Shown piece by piece: positions 14,508-22,833 of a stretch of 45,034 bases of DNA. The stretch covers positions 1 to 45,034 of the forward strand of contig JANTFX010000013.1 in NCBI GenBank assembly GCA_024763215.1. The letters are read 5' to 3'. A program made the translations under genes and the position numbers. The notes beneath the pieces are model-generated. The model searched no databases. It was not told the DNA's origin and saw nothing but the letters and a program-made list of their open reading frames with translations. The first letter of the stretch is position 1, and every line of letters begins with the position of its first letter. The DNA is from Candidatus Krumholzibacteriia bacterium. GTDB lineage: Bacteria; Krumholzibacteriota; Krumholzibacteriia; LZORAL124-64-63.

Positions 14508-15032
14508 CTACTGGATGACCAGGTCCGAGAAGTAGATGTTCATCAGGGCGCCGTCGGGGAACGAGGAGTCGATCTTGCGGAATATCTCATCCCGCAAGCC
14601 CTTGCGCCCTTCCGGTGAGTTGAGTTCCTCGGCCGTCTTGCCGGACAGGGTCATGATGACCGCATCGCGCAGCTGGGGAATGCGTGCGGTCGCCAGGTCG
14701 GCCGTGACCTGGTCCTTGACCTCCAGATCCACCGTTATCCTCAGGTAGCGTGGCCGGCTGGGGCTGGACTGGAGGGTGACGATGATCTCGTTCAGGCCCA
14801 CCAGGACGCCCATCGAGGGCATCTCCTCGGCCGCGTCGGCAACCGGCTCTTCGGTGGTGGTGGCTGCGGCGCCTGCGCCCAGTTTGGGCACGATCACGAA
14901 CTGGGTCAGGCCGAACGCAAGGATCACCTGAACCAGGACGATGATCCCCAGGAGGATCGCCTTGTTTTCGAACAGCCCGCCCTTGGCCTTGGCCGCGCTT
15001 TCCTCGGGAACTTCGTCTTTTTTGTCCGCCAT
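14508..15032 (-). CDS. fliL: Flagellar basal-body protein FliL
   Basis: 174 residues: charged cytoplasmic N-terminus, one membrane helix (about 25-45, AILLGIIVLVQVILAFGLTQ) and a periplasmic stomatin-like domain ending in FPDGALMNIYFSDLVIQ, the classic FliL ending. FliL rings surround stators and increase torque. ATG at 15032 has AAGGAG six bases upstream. It lies directly after motB, which fits its stator role. Confidence 0.94.
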   Translation of the reverse strand: MADKKDEVPEESAAKAKGGLFENKAILLGIIVLVQVILAFGLTQFVIVPKLGAGAAATTTEEPVADAAEEMPSMGVLVGLNEIIVTLQSSPSRPRYLRITVDLEVKDQVTADLATARIPQLRDAVIMTLSGKTAEELNSPEGRKGLRDEIFRKIDSSFPDGALMNIYFSDLVIQ

Positions 15033-15047
15033 GTTCGGCTCCTTGTC

Positions 15048-15911
15048 CTACTTGCCGTTCAAGGGCAGGATGCCCGTTCCGCCGCGAAAGAGTTCACTGG
15101 TAACCGGGTCGATAATTGGCCGCTCCGGTTTGTTTTCTGCCTGCTCATCCCTGGCCGCGGTCCCCGTGGCCTTCCCCTCCGCCAGGGGCAGCTGCTTCTG
15201 CCGGTCGAGTTTCTTGCGGTCCAATTTGAGGAAAACCTCCACGCGGCGGTTCTTTGCGCGCCCTGCGGCTGTGTCGTTGCCTGCCAGGGGCCTGAATTCC
15301 CCGTAACCGGTCGCGGACAGGTTCTCCGGGGGCACCCCCAGGCTTTGAAAGTATCGTGCCACGGCCACGGCTCTGGCCGCCGAAAGTTCCCAGTTGCTGG
15401 GGAATTGCGATGATCTGATGGGGACGTTGTCGGTATGGCCCTGGACCGCAACCTCGAAGGGAAACTTGTTGAACATCCCGGCCATCTGGGCCAGCAGATC
15501 CCGCGGCGGGGCCTTCAAGCGGGCGCTGCCCGAATCGAACATGAAGGGCGCCTGGATCCGGAACAGCACGCCGTCGTTCTTGACCTCGACGGCAACTTCA
15601 TCCTGCAGCCCGTCCTCCAGGATCTTCTTCTCCACGTTTCGGACCTCGTAGAGGAGATCCGCGTCCTTGCTCTGGAAGTAGCTCTGGGGTACCAGGGGAG
15701 TATCGAAAACGATGACGGACTCGGGACTCGACATCACGCCGAAGGCGCTACGCAGCGAGCTGGCGGCCTGGTGGAACTTGGATTCCTGCATGGAGGAAAA
15801 CGAGACGATGAGGACGAAGAAGGTCAGCAGGAGGCTCATCATGTCCCCGTAGGTCATGACCCATTCATCCAGCCCCTGCTTGATGATGATGTTTTTGGCT
15901 TTCTTGGCCAT
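15048..15911 (-). CDS. motB: Flagellar motor stator protein MotB
   Basis: 287 residues. The single membrane helix carries the proton-binding aspartate (WVMTYGDMMSLLLTFFVLIV, Asp23), and the C-terminal OmpA-like peptidoglycan-binding domain (about 120-230) shows QGHTDNVPI, NWELSAARA and NRRVEVFL. MotB anchors the stator to the cell wall. The tail after the OmpA domain is about 55 residues and charged. It follows motA by 53 bases. The retained Asp with no sodium-specific features I can see suggests a proton motor, but ion choice cannot be read with certainty. Confidence 0.95.
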   Translation of the reverse strand: MAKKAKNIIIKQGLDEWVMTYGDMMSLLLTFFVLIVSFSSMQESKFHQAASSLRSAFGVMSSPESVIVFDTPLVPQSYFQSKDADLLYEVRNVEKKILEDGLQDEVAVEVKNDGVLFRIQAPFMFDSGSARLKAPPRDLLAQMAGMFNKFPFEVAVQGHTDNVPIRSSQFPSNWELSAARAVAVARYFQSLGVPPENLSATGYGEFRPLAGNDTAAGRAKNRRVEVFLKLDRKKLDRQKQLPLAEGKATGTAARDEQAENKPERPIIDPVTSELFRGGTGILPLNGK

Positions 15912-15964
15912 GATCCACCAGTTCCGATCCCGGCTAGAATATTTTCGTCACGGCCGGCGGCCGA

Positions 15965-16747
15965 TCAGGCGGCCTTTTCCTTGGCCTCTTCCATCTTCTG
16001 GCGTACGGCCGGCGGCAGGAAGGATTTCAGCTTTTCCTCCACGATGCGGGGGGAATCACCGCTCTGGATGGCCATGATGCCCTCGATGACCATCTCCTTG
16101 ATCATCATCTCTTCCTTGGAGCGGGTTTCCAGCTTCCCGGACAGGGGCAGGAAAATGACGTTGGCCATCACCGCCCCGTAGAAGGTCGTGATAAGGGCGG
16201 TCGCCATGCCGGCGCCGATCTGGGAAGGGTCCGACAGGTTGGACAACATGTTCACCAGGCCGATCAGGGTTCCGATCATGCCGAAGGCCGGGGCGAAGGT
16301 GCCTCCAGTGGACAGAACCTTGGCCCCGTTGGCGTGCCGGTTTTCGAGCTGCTCCACGTCCGTTTCCAGGATCTTTTCCAGCAACTGGGGGTCCGTTCCG
16401 TCCACGGCAAGGCGCAACCCCTTGCGCAGGAACGGGTCGGTCTCGTTCTCCGAATCCTCCTCCAGGGCCAGCATGCCCTCGCGGCGGGCCCTCTCGGCGT
16501 ATTTGACCATCTTCTCGATGACCTCGCCCGGCTCCTCCAGGGCGAACAGGAAGGTTTTCTTGAAGAAGCCGGCGATGCCGAGGATGGTCTGCAACGGGAA
16601 ACTGATCAGCAGGGCCCCGATGGTGCCACCGACCACCACCGCCAACGAAGGCATATCGATGAACCCGCTCAGGCTGCCGCCCAGCAGAATGGACCACACG
16701 GTCAATCCGAAGGCGATCGCCAGCCCGGCAATGGTTGCAATATCCAC
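15965..16747 (-). CDS. motA: Flagellar motor stator protein MotA
   Basis: 260 residues with four membrane helices (about 5-25, 32-52, 150-172, 182-202). The proline motif region reads STGGTFAPAFGMIGTLIGLV and the large cytoplasmic loop carries the charged residues that contact FliG. It ends KKSFLP-like (EEKLKSFLPPAVRQ). MotA and MotB form the ion-driven stator. Start is GTG at 16747, with GGGGAG upstream. It follows flbD by 47 bases. Confidence 0.95.
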   Translation of the reverse strand: MDIATIAGLAIAFGLTVWSILLGGSLSGFIDMPSLAVVVGGTIGALLISFPLQTILGIAGFFKKTFLFALEEPGEVIEKMVKYAERARREGMLALEEDSENETDPFLRKGLRLAVDGTDPQLLEKILETDVEQLENRHANGAKVLSTGGTFAPAFGMIGTLIGLVNMLSNLSDPSQIGAGMATALITTFYGAVMANVIFLPLSGKLETRSKEEMMIKEMVIEGIMAIQSGDSPRIVEEKLKSFLPPAVRQKMEEAKEKAA

Positions 16748-16794
16748 CCTGGGTCTCCCCTGTTTAACGGCGCCCTGTCATGCCTGGCCCCACC

Positions 16795-17019
16795 TCAGCC
16801 CTCGAAGACGGAACCGCTGCCGCCGACGGGCACGGGGTAGGACCTCGTTTTCCCGCGGTACTCCAGCGTCCTCTGCACGACCGTATCGAGATCTTCGAGA
16901 ACCATGATCTTGCGGCCGGTCGTCAGGCTGATGAGCGTGTCGGGTGTGCTCTCGATGAATTCGATGAGATCGGCGTTCACCACCAACTCGCTACCGTTAA
17001 GTTTCGTTACTTTGACCAT
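16795..17019 (-). CDS. flbD: FlbD family flagellar protein (SwrD-like)
   Basis: 74 residues, the usual size for this family: MVKVTKLNGSELVVNADLIE at the start, then FIESTPDTLISLTTGRKIMV and a Pro/Gly tail. In Bacillus the homologue SwrD raises stator-dependent torque; it lies between hook and stator genes in many phyla, as here. ATG at 17019 has AAGGAG nine bases upstream; an in-frame TTG at 17040 is less likely. A strong hairpin terminator sits between flgE and this gene. Confidence 0.92.
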   Translation of the reverse strand: MVKVTKLNGSELVVNADLIEFIESTPDTLISLTTGRKIMVLEDLDTVVQRTLEYRGKTRSYPVPVGGSGSVFEG

Positions 17020-17050
17020 GAACTTTAGCTCCTTGTGCAAAAGCCCTCGG

Positions 17051-17085
17051 AAAACGGCCCGCCGCGATCACCCGGGCGGGCCGTT
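17051..17085 (-). terminator. Terminator/attenuator between flgE and flbD
   Basis: AACGGCCCGCC (17053-17063) and GGCGGGCCGTT (17075-17085) form an 11-bp stem with an 11-base loop. On the minus strand it is followed by a short T-run (the GTTTTCC stretch). It could reduce transcription from the abundant hook gene into the stator and switch genes, since no separate promoter is evident for flbD. Confidence 0.65.
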
Positions 17086-17114
17086 CCTGTCACCGCTGCC
17101 GCTTATTCGGCATC

Positions 17115-19160
17115 CTACCGGATCAGGTTGACCAGTTCCTGCATCACCTGGTCGGCGGTCGTGATCACCCGGCTGTTGGCCTGGAACGCACGCTGGGCCA
17201 CGACCAGGTTGGTGAATTCCTTGGCCAGGTCCACGTTGCTCGTCTCCAGGGCCCCCGGCACCAGGGTCGTGCTGTTGCCCACGCCCGCGAAGGTCTCCTG
17301 GGCCTGGCCGGAATTCCCGCTCAGGGTGTAGGTGTTGTTGGACGACCGCACCAGCCCGGCGGGGTTGTTGAACTGGGCCACCCCGATCTGGGCGATGGTC
17401 TGCATGGTGTCGTTGGAGAAGATGCCGGTGATGATCCCCGACTGGTCGATGTTGAAATCCACCAGGCTGCCGGTGCCGTACCCGTCGGCGATGGACTGCA
17501 GGTTGCCGGTGCCTTCGAACTGGGTCAGACCTGTCAGCTTTCCGATCTCGCCGTAATCGATGTGCAGGATGACGTTGGACGCACCGTCGCTCGTCCCCGG
17601 CTGGGGCTGGAAGGAAAGGGCCCCGCTGTCGTCGTCGTAGGTGAAGTTGCTGACGCTGCCGTTGTCCGCGAAGCGGATCCTGCCTGAACCGCCGTTCAGG
17701 ATGGTCTCGTTGCCCTCCATGTTGGCGTCCCAGATCCACTCGTTTTCGCCTGCGATCTTCTCGAAGTTGAAGTTCACCGTGTGTTCCCCGCCCAGGCTGT
17801 CGTACACCACGGTGGACATGGCGAAGGTCTTCTTGTCCTCGGCCTGCTGGGTCTCGTTGAAGGTGAACGCGCTTTCGAGCACGGAATTGAGACGGCCCTC
17901 CTCGGTGATCGAAATATCCGCGATGGTCGCCGAGGTCCCCACCTCGCCGCGCACCACCAGCTGCCCCTCGGGGCTCACCTCGACGGGGTTGGAATTGATG
18001 TTCAGGGCGTACTGCAGCTCCACCCCCAGATCCCCCAGGGTGGTGGTCCCGTCCACCTGGAAATCCGCGTTCTCAACGGGCTCGCCACCCACCGAGCCGC
18101 CCAGGGTGAGCAGGGCCGGAGGGCTGCTCAGGTCGATGTCCAGGGCCTTGCCGTTGGCGTCGTACATCTTGGACAGCAGGTCGTCCTCGGTTGCGTAGGC
18201 GCGCAGTTCGCTGGACAGGGCGGTGTCGCCGCTTGCGAGGGAGCTGCTGAACGAGAAATTGTTGTTGAACTGGGTCTTGGCCGTCGCCGTCAGGCTCAGG
18301 CCTTCGACCGTGGATCCGGTGTTGTTGGCCGCTTCCACCGCGCCCGTGGTCGGGTCGAGGGTGAAGGTGATGTTCTGCCCGGCGTCCGTCATAGCGGTGT
18401 TCAGCCAGTCGACCAGGTCCTGGAAGGTGGAACCCTCGGCCACGGTGAAGGTCGCATCGGTCATCTTCACCCCGCCGATCCGCCCGTTGATGTGGATCTC
18501 ATCACCCGCGTTCAGGTCCAGGGAGCCGTCGCTTTCCCCGCTCATGTCCACCAGGAAATCGTTTCCGGTTGCGGCGGCCAGGAAGCTCGGGCTTTCCATG
18601 ACGGTGCCCTTGGCGTCGCTGGCCGAGTCGAGATTGCCCATCAGCTGGACGGTGCTCGACGGCTGCGCGGGCACCACCAGGGTCGGATCGATGACGATAT
18701 CCGACAGCGGACCCGTCGTGATGTTGCCCTCGTTATCCGCCATGCGCCCCTGCACCTTCAGACCCGTCGAGGGGTTCACCAGGCGGTGCTCGCTGTCCAG
18801 CCCGAAGACCCCGGCCCGGGAGAAGGACCGGGATTGCCCATCGCTGAGGATGAAGAAACCAGCACCCTGGATGGCCAGATCCGTATTCTTGCCCGTGGTC
18901 TCGAAGTTGCCCTGGATGAAGTTGCTGTCGATGGACGCCACCTGGGTTCCCAACCCGACCTGCTGCGGGTTGGTTCCGCCCAGCCCACCGGCCACGGGCC
19001 TGCTCGCGGTCTTCAGGGTCTGAGTCAACATTTCGTTGAAGGTCACCCGGCCGGACTTGAAACCGACGGTGTTGCTGTTGGCGATGTTGTTGCCGATGAC
19101 ATCCAGCTTGGTCAGGTTGGCCGACAGGCCGGAGACGCCGGAATACAGGGACTTGAACAT
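17115..19160 (-). CDS. flgE: Flagellar hook protein FlgE
   Basis: 681 residues, longer than enterobacterial FlgE (about 400), as is common when the hook has extra surface domains. The N-terminus MFKSLYSGVSGLSANLTKLD with GNNIANSNTVGFKSGRV is the rod/hook family signature. The C-terminus ETSNVDLAKEFTNLVVAQRA with FQANSRVITTADQVMQEL is the D0 helix. The middle (about 150-450) contains the variable domains. I chose ATG at 19160, with GGAGG six bases upstream, over the longer frame beginning at 19262 inside flgD. Follows flgD by 37 bases and is trailed by a terminator. Confidence 0.95.
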   Translation of the reverse strand: MFKSLYSGVSGLSANLTKLDVIGNNIANSNTVGFKSGRVTFNEMLTQTLKTASRPVAGGLGGTNPQQVGLGTQVASIDSNFIQGNFETTGKNTDLAIQGAGFFILSDGQSRSFSRAGVFGLDSEHRLVNPSTGLKVQGRMADNEGNITTGPLSDIVIDPTLVVPAQPSSTVQLMGNLDSASDAKGTVMESPSFLAAATGNDFLVDMSGESDGSLDLNAGDEIHINGRIGGVKMTDATFTVAEGSTFQDLVDWLNTAMTDAGQNITFTLDPTTGAVEAANNTGSTVEGLSLTATAKTQFNNNFSFSSSLASGDTALSSELRAYATEDDLLSKMYDANGKALDIDLSSPPALLTLGGSVGGEPVENADFQVDGTTTLGDLGVELQYALNINSNPVEVSPEGQLVVRGEVGTSATIADISITEEGRLNSVLESAFTFNETQQAEDKKTFAMSTVVYDSLGGEHTVNFNFEKIAGENEWIWDANMEGNETILNGGSGRIRFADNGSVSNFTYDDDSGALSFQPQPGTSDGASNVILHIDYGEIGKLTGLTQFEGTGNLQSIADGYGTGSLVDFNIDQSGIITGIFSNDTMQTIAQIGVAQFNNPAGLVRSSNNTYTLSGNSGQAQETFAGVGNSTTLVPGALETSNVDLAKEFTNLVVAQRAFQANSRVITTADQVMQELVNLIR

Positions 19161-19197
19161 GGAATCCTCCCGGGTTACGCCACCAAGGGCGGTTGGG

Positions 19198-19848
19198 TCA
19201 ACTGATCTGGTAGATGTCCGAGACGTAGTAATCCTGGCCATCGACCGTGACCACGCCCGCATTGTTTTCGTACCGCAAACTTTCCACGGCTCCGGTCATC
19301 AGGGTCGTGAAACCCACCGGCGCCCCATCTTCCTCTATGCTCACATCCAGGGTGTAGCGCCCTTCCGGGGCGGCATCCCCGTTTTCCAGCTTGCCGTCCC
19401 AGGAGATGTCGGACAGCCCGGCTGCCACTTGCGTGGTGTAGGTGGCCACCACGGTCCCGGTCTCGTCCTTGACCTCGACCGTGGCCGTGCCGGGACCGTC
19501 GCTGGCCACCATGCTCTGCGAGACCCCGTCCGCATCGACCCAGGCCGCATCCCCGGCCACGGTCACATCCTTGCCTACCAGCGACAGCATGGCGGTGTTG
19601 TTGATGGACTGGCCGACCAGGATGTTGTCGTCGAGCTTGGAGTTCATGGCATCCATGTCGTCCAGCATCGAGAACTGGGTCAGCTGCCCGGTGAATTCGG
19701 CGTTGTCCATGGGGCTCATGGGATCCTGGTTCTGGATCTGGGCCACGAGCAGGGTCATGAAGTCGATATCCGAAATTTCGGAATAATCCCTTTCCGGTTG
19801 CCCGATCACGGGTCCGGTGGCGTTGTTGACTCCGGTTACCGGCATCAC
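19198..19848 (-). CDS. flgD: Flagellar hook-capping protein FlgD
   Basis: 216 residues. The N-terminal signature DFMTLLVAQIQNQDPMSPMD and FTGQLTQFSMLDDMDAMN is diagnostic. The C-terminal half has the FlgD Ig-like/tudor pair. FlgD caps the growing hook and is needed for FlgE polymerisation. Its ATG overlaps the fliK stop (TGATG), and flgE follows. Confidence 0.95.
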   Translation of the reverse strand: MMPVTGVNNATGPVIGQPERDYSEISDIDFMTLLVAQIQNQDPMSPMDNAEFTGQLTQFSMLDDMDAMNSKLDDNILVGQSINNTAMLSLVGKDVTVAGDAAWVDADGVSQSMVASDGPGTATVEVKDETGTVVATYTTQVAAGLSDISWDGKLENGDAAPEGRYTLDVSIEEDGAPVGFTTLMTGAVESLRYENNAGVVTVDGQDYYVSDIYQIS

Positions 19849-21662
19849 GCGTCCTCCTTCCGGGTTCGGAACCAGGGGTTGGCGCGGGGTCTCTTCCCGC
19901 CCCGCTCCCCTTGCTTGTCCCTACCGCCCTGGTCCTGATTCCTGCCGCCGCGTCCGTCCTGGCGTGCCTGCTCCCGGGGCTGTTCCCGGCGCTCCTGCTG
20001 CTGCCCGTCGGCCTTGAGGACGGGTTGTTCCCGCACTTCCACATGAACTTCGATGTGATGGAAATTGCCCGCCTTGGCCTTGATGCCGGCGGTCAGATCC
20101 TGGAGGCTGCCCTTGAGGGCATCGGCCGCCTGGGGGCTGTCCGCCACCATGTGCACATCCAGGGTGTGCCCCCGCCCCACGAGGGCCACCTCGACCTTGC
20201 CGAGGGCTTCGGGGTGCAGCTGGATCTTCACGTGGGATTCCCCGGCCCGCGGCTCGAGATTGGCCACCACCTGCCTGAACACCTGGCCATGGGGACGCGT
20301 TGCCCCTGCGGACTCGTGATTCTTGAGGGCCACTTCCACCTTGCCCCCATGTGCCGGGGCGATGTGCCGGGGATGCGCCGGGGCCTGTACTTGGGCCACG
20401 GTGGCCGTGTGGTGGGATTGCCTCCCAGATGGGGTGGTTTCCGACGGAGCCTTTCCGGCACCGGATACGTGGTCTGTGCCCTCGGCGGCCTTGCGGGCGC
20501 CGTCCTCGGGCTGGACAAGGGCATCGGCCCTTTCCGGCATGACCTCCGCGCCGGTCGCGAGGGGTTTATCCGGAGCCCCGGCCGGCGGCATCCCGGCTTC
20601 AGCCTCGGCCGAAGCGGGCTGCTCTTTCCCCGCTCCCGTCTCCAGAGGAGGTTGGGACTCGAAGGCGGCCGAACTCGAGGGTCGGGAGCCGGTGGAAGGT
20701 TTGGTGTAGGCGCCCTTTCCCTGCTCTGTTTCCCCCATGGCCCTCAGCAGGCGCCTGGCCTCAAGATCCAGCACCTCGGTCACGGTCAGGGGTTTGGCCG
20801 TGGCTTCCGGGGTCATGGTGGCGGCCAGCGACTTTTCAGTTTTGCCGGCCCCAGCAGGATCAGACGGCACTTCGATCTGAACCTCGGGCGTTGCCGTCTG
20901 GAGGGGGGAAGGTTCAGGAGCCAGGGGCGGTCGACCCGTTCCCCCTGCCTGCTGACCTGTCTGATCCTCGGCAACAGGAGCAGCCTCCTGCAGGACAGGT
21001 GGCAAACCGGCCACGCTGCCGACAACCACCGGGCCAGCGGGCGCCGGTTCAGGGATTTCTACCGGTGCCTTCCCTGTGGCATGAGCCGGAAGCTGATCCC
21101 CCACCTGGGTGGTCCCCTGGGCCCCGGCGGCCTTGGCCTTGTTCGCGCCCATGGTCTGGTCGGCAGCAGCGGGAATCGGCAGACCTTCGGCGACGATGAC
21201 CCCGTTGGGTGACGCCGGTTTCCCGGCAGTCCCGGACACGGTTTGATCAGGGTCGGCCGGGGCTCGGCCTCCGGCCTCCGGACCAACCGTCCCTGCGGGT
21301 GCGGTGTTCTGGCCCAGAAGCTGGGGGGCAAGAACCAGGGCGGCAGCCGAAGGGGCCTGCATGGCCGCCGCATGCGGACCCGTGCCGGGGGAAGCCGGCT
21401 TCGTGTCCGTTCCGCCTTCCACCGTGGCGACCACGAGATCGCAATCCGCCGGCAGAACCTGCACGGGCAGTTGCCCGGCCTGATCAGCCGCGGGCGCCGG
21501 TTCCTCGGCTCCTGCGGCCACCATCGGCTTCAGGCTCTTGACATTAGCCATGAGGATTCCGGAAAATGTCAGGCCTCCTTCGGGGGCATCCTTGGCGGCG
21601 GATGGCTTCATCCCCTTGGGGAGGGCTTGCGCGGTGGCCGGCAGGGGGAAACCCGGTTCCAT
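19845..21662 (-). CDS. fliK: Flagellar hook-length control protein FliK
   Basis: 605 residues. Most of the length (about 50-420) is low-complexity Ala/Pro/Gly/Glu sequence, as expected for the molecular ruler part. The C-terminal Flg_hook domain (about 440-545) is recognisable by VKIQLHPEALGKVEVALVGR and MVADSPQAADALKGSLQDL. After it comes a tail of about 50 residues rich in Gln, Arg and Gly, unusually basic for FliK. FliK measures hook length and triggers the FlhB switch. Its ATG overlaps the stop of the motE-like gene (TGATG), with GGAGG six bases upstream. Confidence 0.9.
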   Translation of the reverse strand: MEPGFPLPATAQALPKGMKPSAAKDAPEGGLTFSGILMANVKSLKPMVAAGAEEPAPAADQAGQLPVQVLPADCDLVVATVEGGTDTKPASPGTGPHAAAMQAPSAAALVLAPQLLGQNTAPAGTVGPEAGGRAPADPDQTVSGTAGKPASPNGVIVAEGLPIPAAADQTMGANKAKAAGAQGTTQVGDQLPAHATGKAPVEIPEPAPAGPVVVGSVAGLPPVLQEAAPVAEDQTGQQAGGTGRPPLAPEPSPLQTATPEVQIEVPSDPAGAGKTEKSLAATMTPEATAKPLTVTEVLDLEARRLLRAMGETEQGKGAYTKPSTGSRPSSSAAFESQPPLETGAGKEQPASAEAEAGMPPAGAPDKPLATGAEVMPERADALVQPEDGARKAAEGTDHVSGAGKAPSETTPSGRQSHHTATVAQVQAPAHPRHIAPAHGGKVEVALKNHESAGATRPHGQVFRQVVANLEPRAGESHVKIQLHPEALGKVEVALVGRGHTLDVHMVADSPQAADALKGSLQDLTAGIKAKAGNFHHIEVHVEVREQPVLKADGQQQERREQPREQARQDGRGGRNQDQGGRDKQGERGGKRPRANPWFRTRKEDA

Positions 21663-22186
21663 CAGGCGCCTCCCTTGATGCTCATCCGCGTACTCAGCTG
21701 GGCGGCCAGGGCCGGATCCATCCTGGCCAGGATCTTGGCTGCCTGCCGCCCCTTCATCCGCTCCATGATCTCCAGGATGATGTCCGGGTCCAGGCTCCCG
21801 AGGATGGGCGCGGCCTGGTCCGGTTTCATCGCTTCATACATCTTGGCCAGCTTGGAGGCGGATTCATCCTTGCCGGCGACGAAGGCTTTCTGGGTGCTTT
21901 CGAGCTTGGCGATGGTGTCCAGCAATTTCTGCCGGGCCTGCTCCAGGACCTGTTCCTGAACGGCGATGCGCGCCTGGCGTTCCTGCAGCCCTTCCTTCTG
22001 GGCCTGGATCCGGTCGCGCTCCACTTCCATGTCGTGGAAAACTCGTTCGGCGGCGGCGTAGTCATCGGGAGCCAGCTCCGGCTTGGCCGCACCCGTGGCG
22101 GTTTTCTGGAACTGGGTGCTCAAGGCGATGACGCCCCCGAAGATGAGGATGAAGGTCAGGACCGAGATGATGATGACGCTCTTCAT
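21662..22186 (-). CDS. MotE/FlbB-type flagellar protein with MgtE N-domain-like C-terminus
   Basis: 174 residues: one N-terminal hydrophobic helix (about 2-24), a long coiled coil (about 45-110) and a C-terminal domain resembling the N-domain of MgtE (MYEAMKPDQAAPILGSLDPD, IILEIMERMKGRQAAKIL). Proteins of this shape lie between fliJ and fliK in many phyla and are annotated MotE or FlbB; in spirochetes FlbB forms a collar part that recruits stators. The hydrophobic helix is a signal anchor, so most of the protein should be periplasmic. ATG at 22186 has AGGAG before it. First gene after a sigma-54 promoter, hence head of the hook/stator/switch block. Confidence 0.85.
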   Translation of the reverse strand: MKSVIIISVLTFILIFGGVIALSTQFQKTATGAAKPELAPDDYAAAERVFHDMEVERDRIQAQKEGLQERQARIAVQEQVLEQARQKLLDTIAKLESTQKAFVAGKDESASKLAKMYEAMKPDQAAPILGSLDPDIILEIMERMKGRQAAKILARMDPALAAQLSTRMSIKGGA

Positions 22187-22196
22187 TTTTTTCTCC

Positions 22197-22223
22197 TAAA
22201 GTCCCCGCGCTGACCGCCGATAA
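22197..22223 (+). promoter_or_regulatory. Sigma-28 promoter pointing antisense into fliJ/fliI
   Basis: The plus strand reads TAAAGTCC (22197-22204), an 11-base spacer, then a perfect GCCGATAA (22216-22223). This matches 14 of 16 bases of the sigma-28 consensus with correct spacing. Predicted start is near 22230, transcribing right, against fliJ, fliI and fliH. No convincing plus-strand gene follows. It faces the sigma-54 promoter at 22246-22260. Confidence 0.6.
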
Positions 22224-22245
22224 CGATGCTGGCTCTGCAGGTCTG

Positions 22246-22260
22246 GCAACCGGGGTGCCA
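22246..22260 (-). promoter_or_regulatory. Sigma-54 promoter of the motE-like/fliK/hook block
   Basis: The minus strand reads TGGCACCCCGGTTGC, a full match to TGGCAC-N5-TTGC. Predicted start near 22234, 48 bases before the ATG at 22186. It sits in the 167-base gap between fliJ and the motE-like gene. Confidence 0.78.
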
Positions 22261-22353
22261 TTCCGCCCCGGCCCGCGCGCGGTGTGGAAGCGCCTTGTAA
22301 TTCATTGCCACGTCACTTCTTCAGGTCCGGGAGAACCGGTCCCCCGGGTGGGT

Positions 22354-22833
22354 TCAGCCACCGGAGAGGGCAAGTTGTTCCCCACGCGCGGCAATTTCTG
22401 ACCGGCGTGCCCGTTCCGCCCTGATCTGGCCGATCTCATCCAGTTCCTTGCGGGCGGCGACCTCCTGCTCCCGCACCCATTCCCCCCGCCGCTTGCTTTC
22501 GAGCTGCTTGAGGACCTCCAGGTCGCGCCAGGCCTCGTTCAACCGGGCCTGGGCCTTGGCCAGCTCGAGGCGGGCCTGAGCCAAACGAGCCTGCAGCCTT
22601 TCGCGTTCATGACCGAGGTACTCCAGCCAGGCCGCCTTGGCGGCCATGTCCCGTATCCTCAGATCCTGACCACCGGTTCGGTCGAGGTGCCGCTGGATTT
22701 CCCCCTCCAGTTCCCGCAACCGGGCCTGGGCCGCGGCCACGGTCTGCTGGGCCAGCGCCACCTCCCGGCCTTCCTGGTCCACGATCCGCTGCCTGTATTT
22801 CAGGACGCTCGCCAGCCGGAAGGAGAAACCCAC
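22354..22833 (-). CDS. fliJ: Flagellar export chaperone/stalk protein FliJ
   Basis: 159 residues, almost wholly alpha-helical coiled coil (about 5-150), rich in Arg, Glu, Ala and Gln, with the usual FliJ start (FSFRLASVLKYRQRIVDQEG). FliJ is the central stalk that links the FliI ATPase ring to FlhA. Start is GTG at 22833, directly after the fliI stop (TAG GTG), with GGAGG eight bases upstream. Last gene of its block; a 167-base regulatory gap follows. Confidence 0.88.
   Translation of the reverse strand: MGFSFRLASVLKYRQRIVDQEGREVALAQQTVAAAQARLRELEGEIQRHLDRTGGQDLRIRDMAAKAAWLEYLGHERERLQARLAQARLELAKAQARLNEAWRDLEVLKQLESKRRGEWVREQEVAARKELDEIGQIRAERARRSEIAARGEQLALSGG

Noticed and set aside
22226-22300. 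24-residue open frame after the antisense sigma-28 promoter
   Set aside because: Its ATG lies upstream of or at the predicted transcript start and has no ribosome site; no reason to call it a gene.
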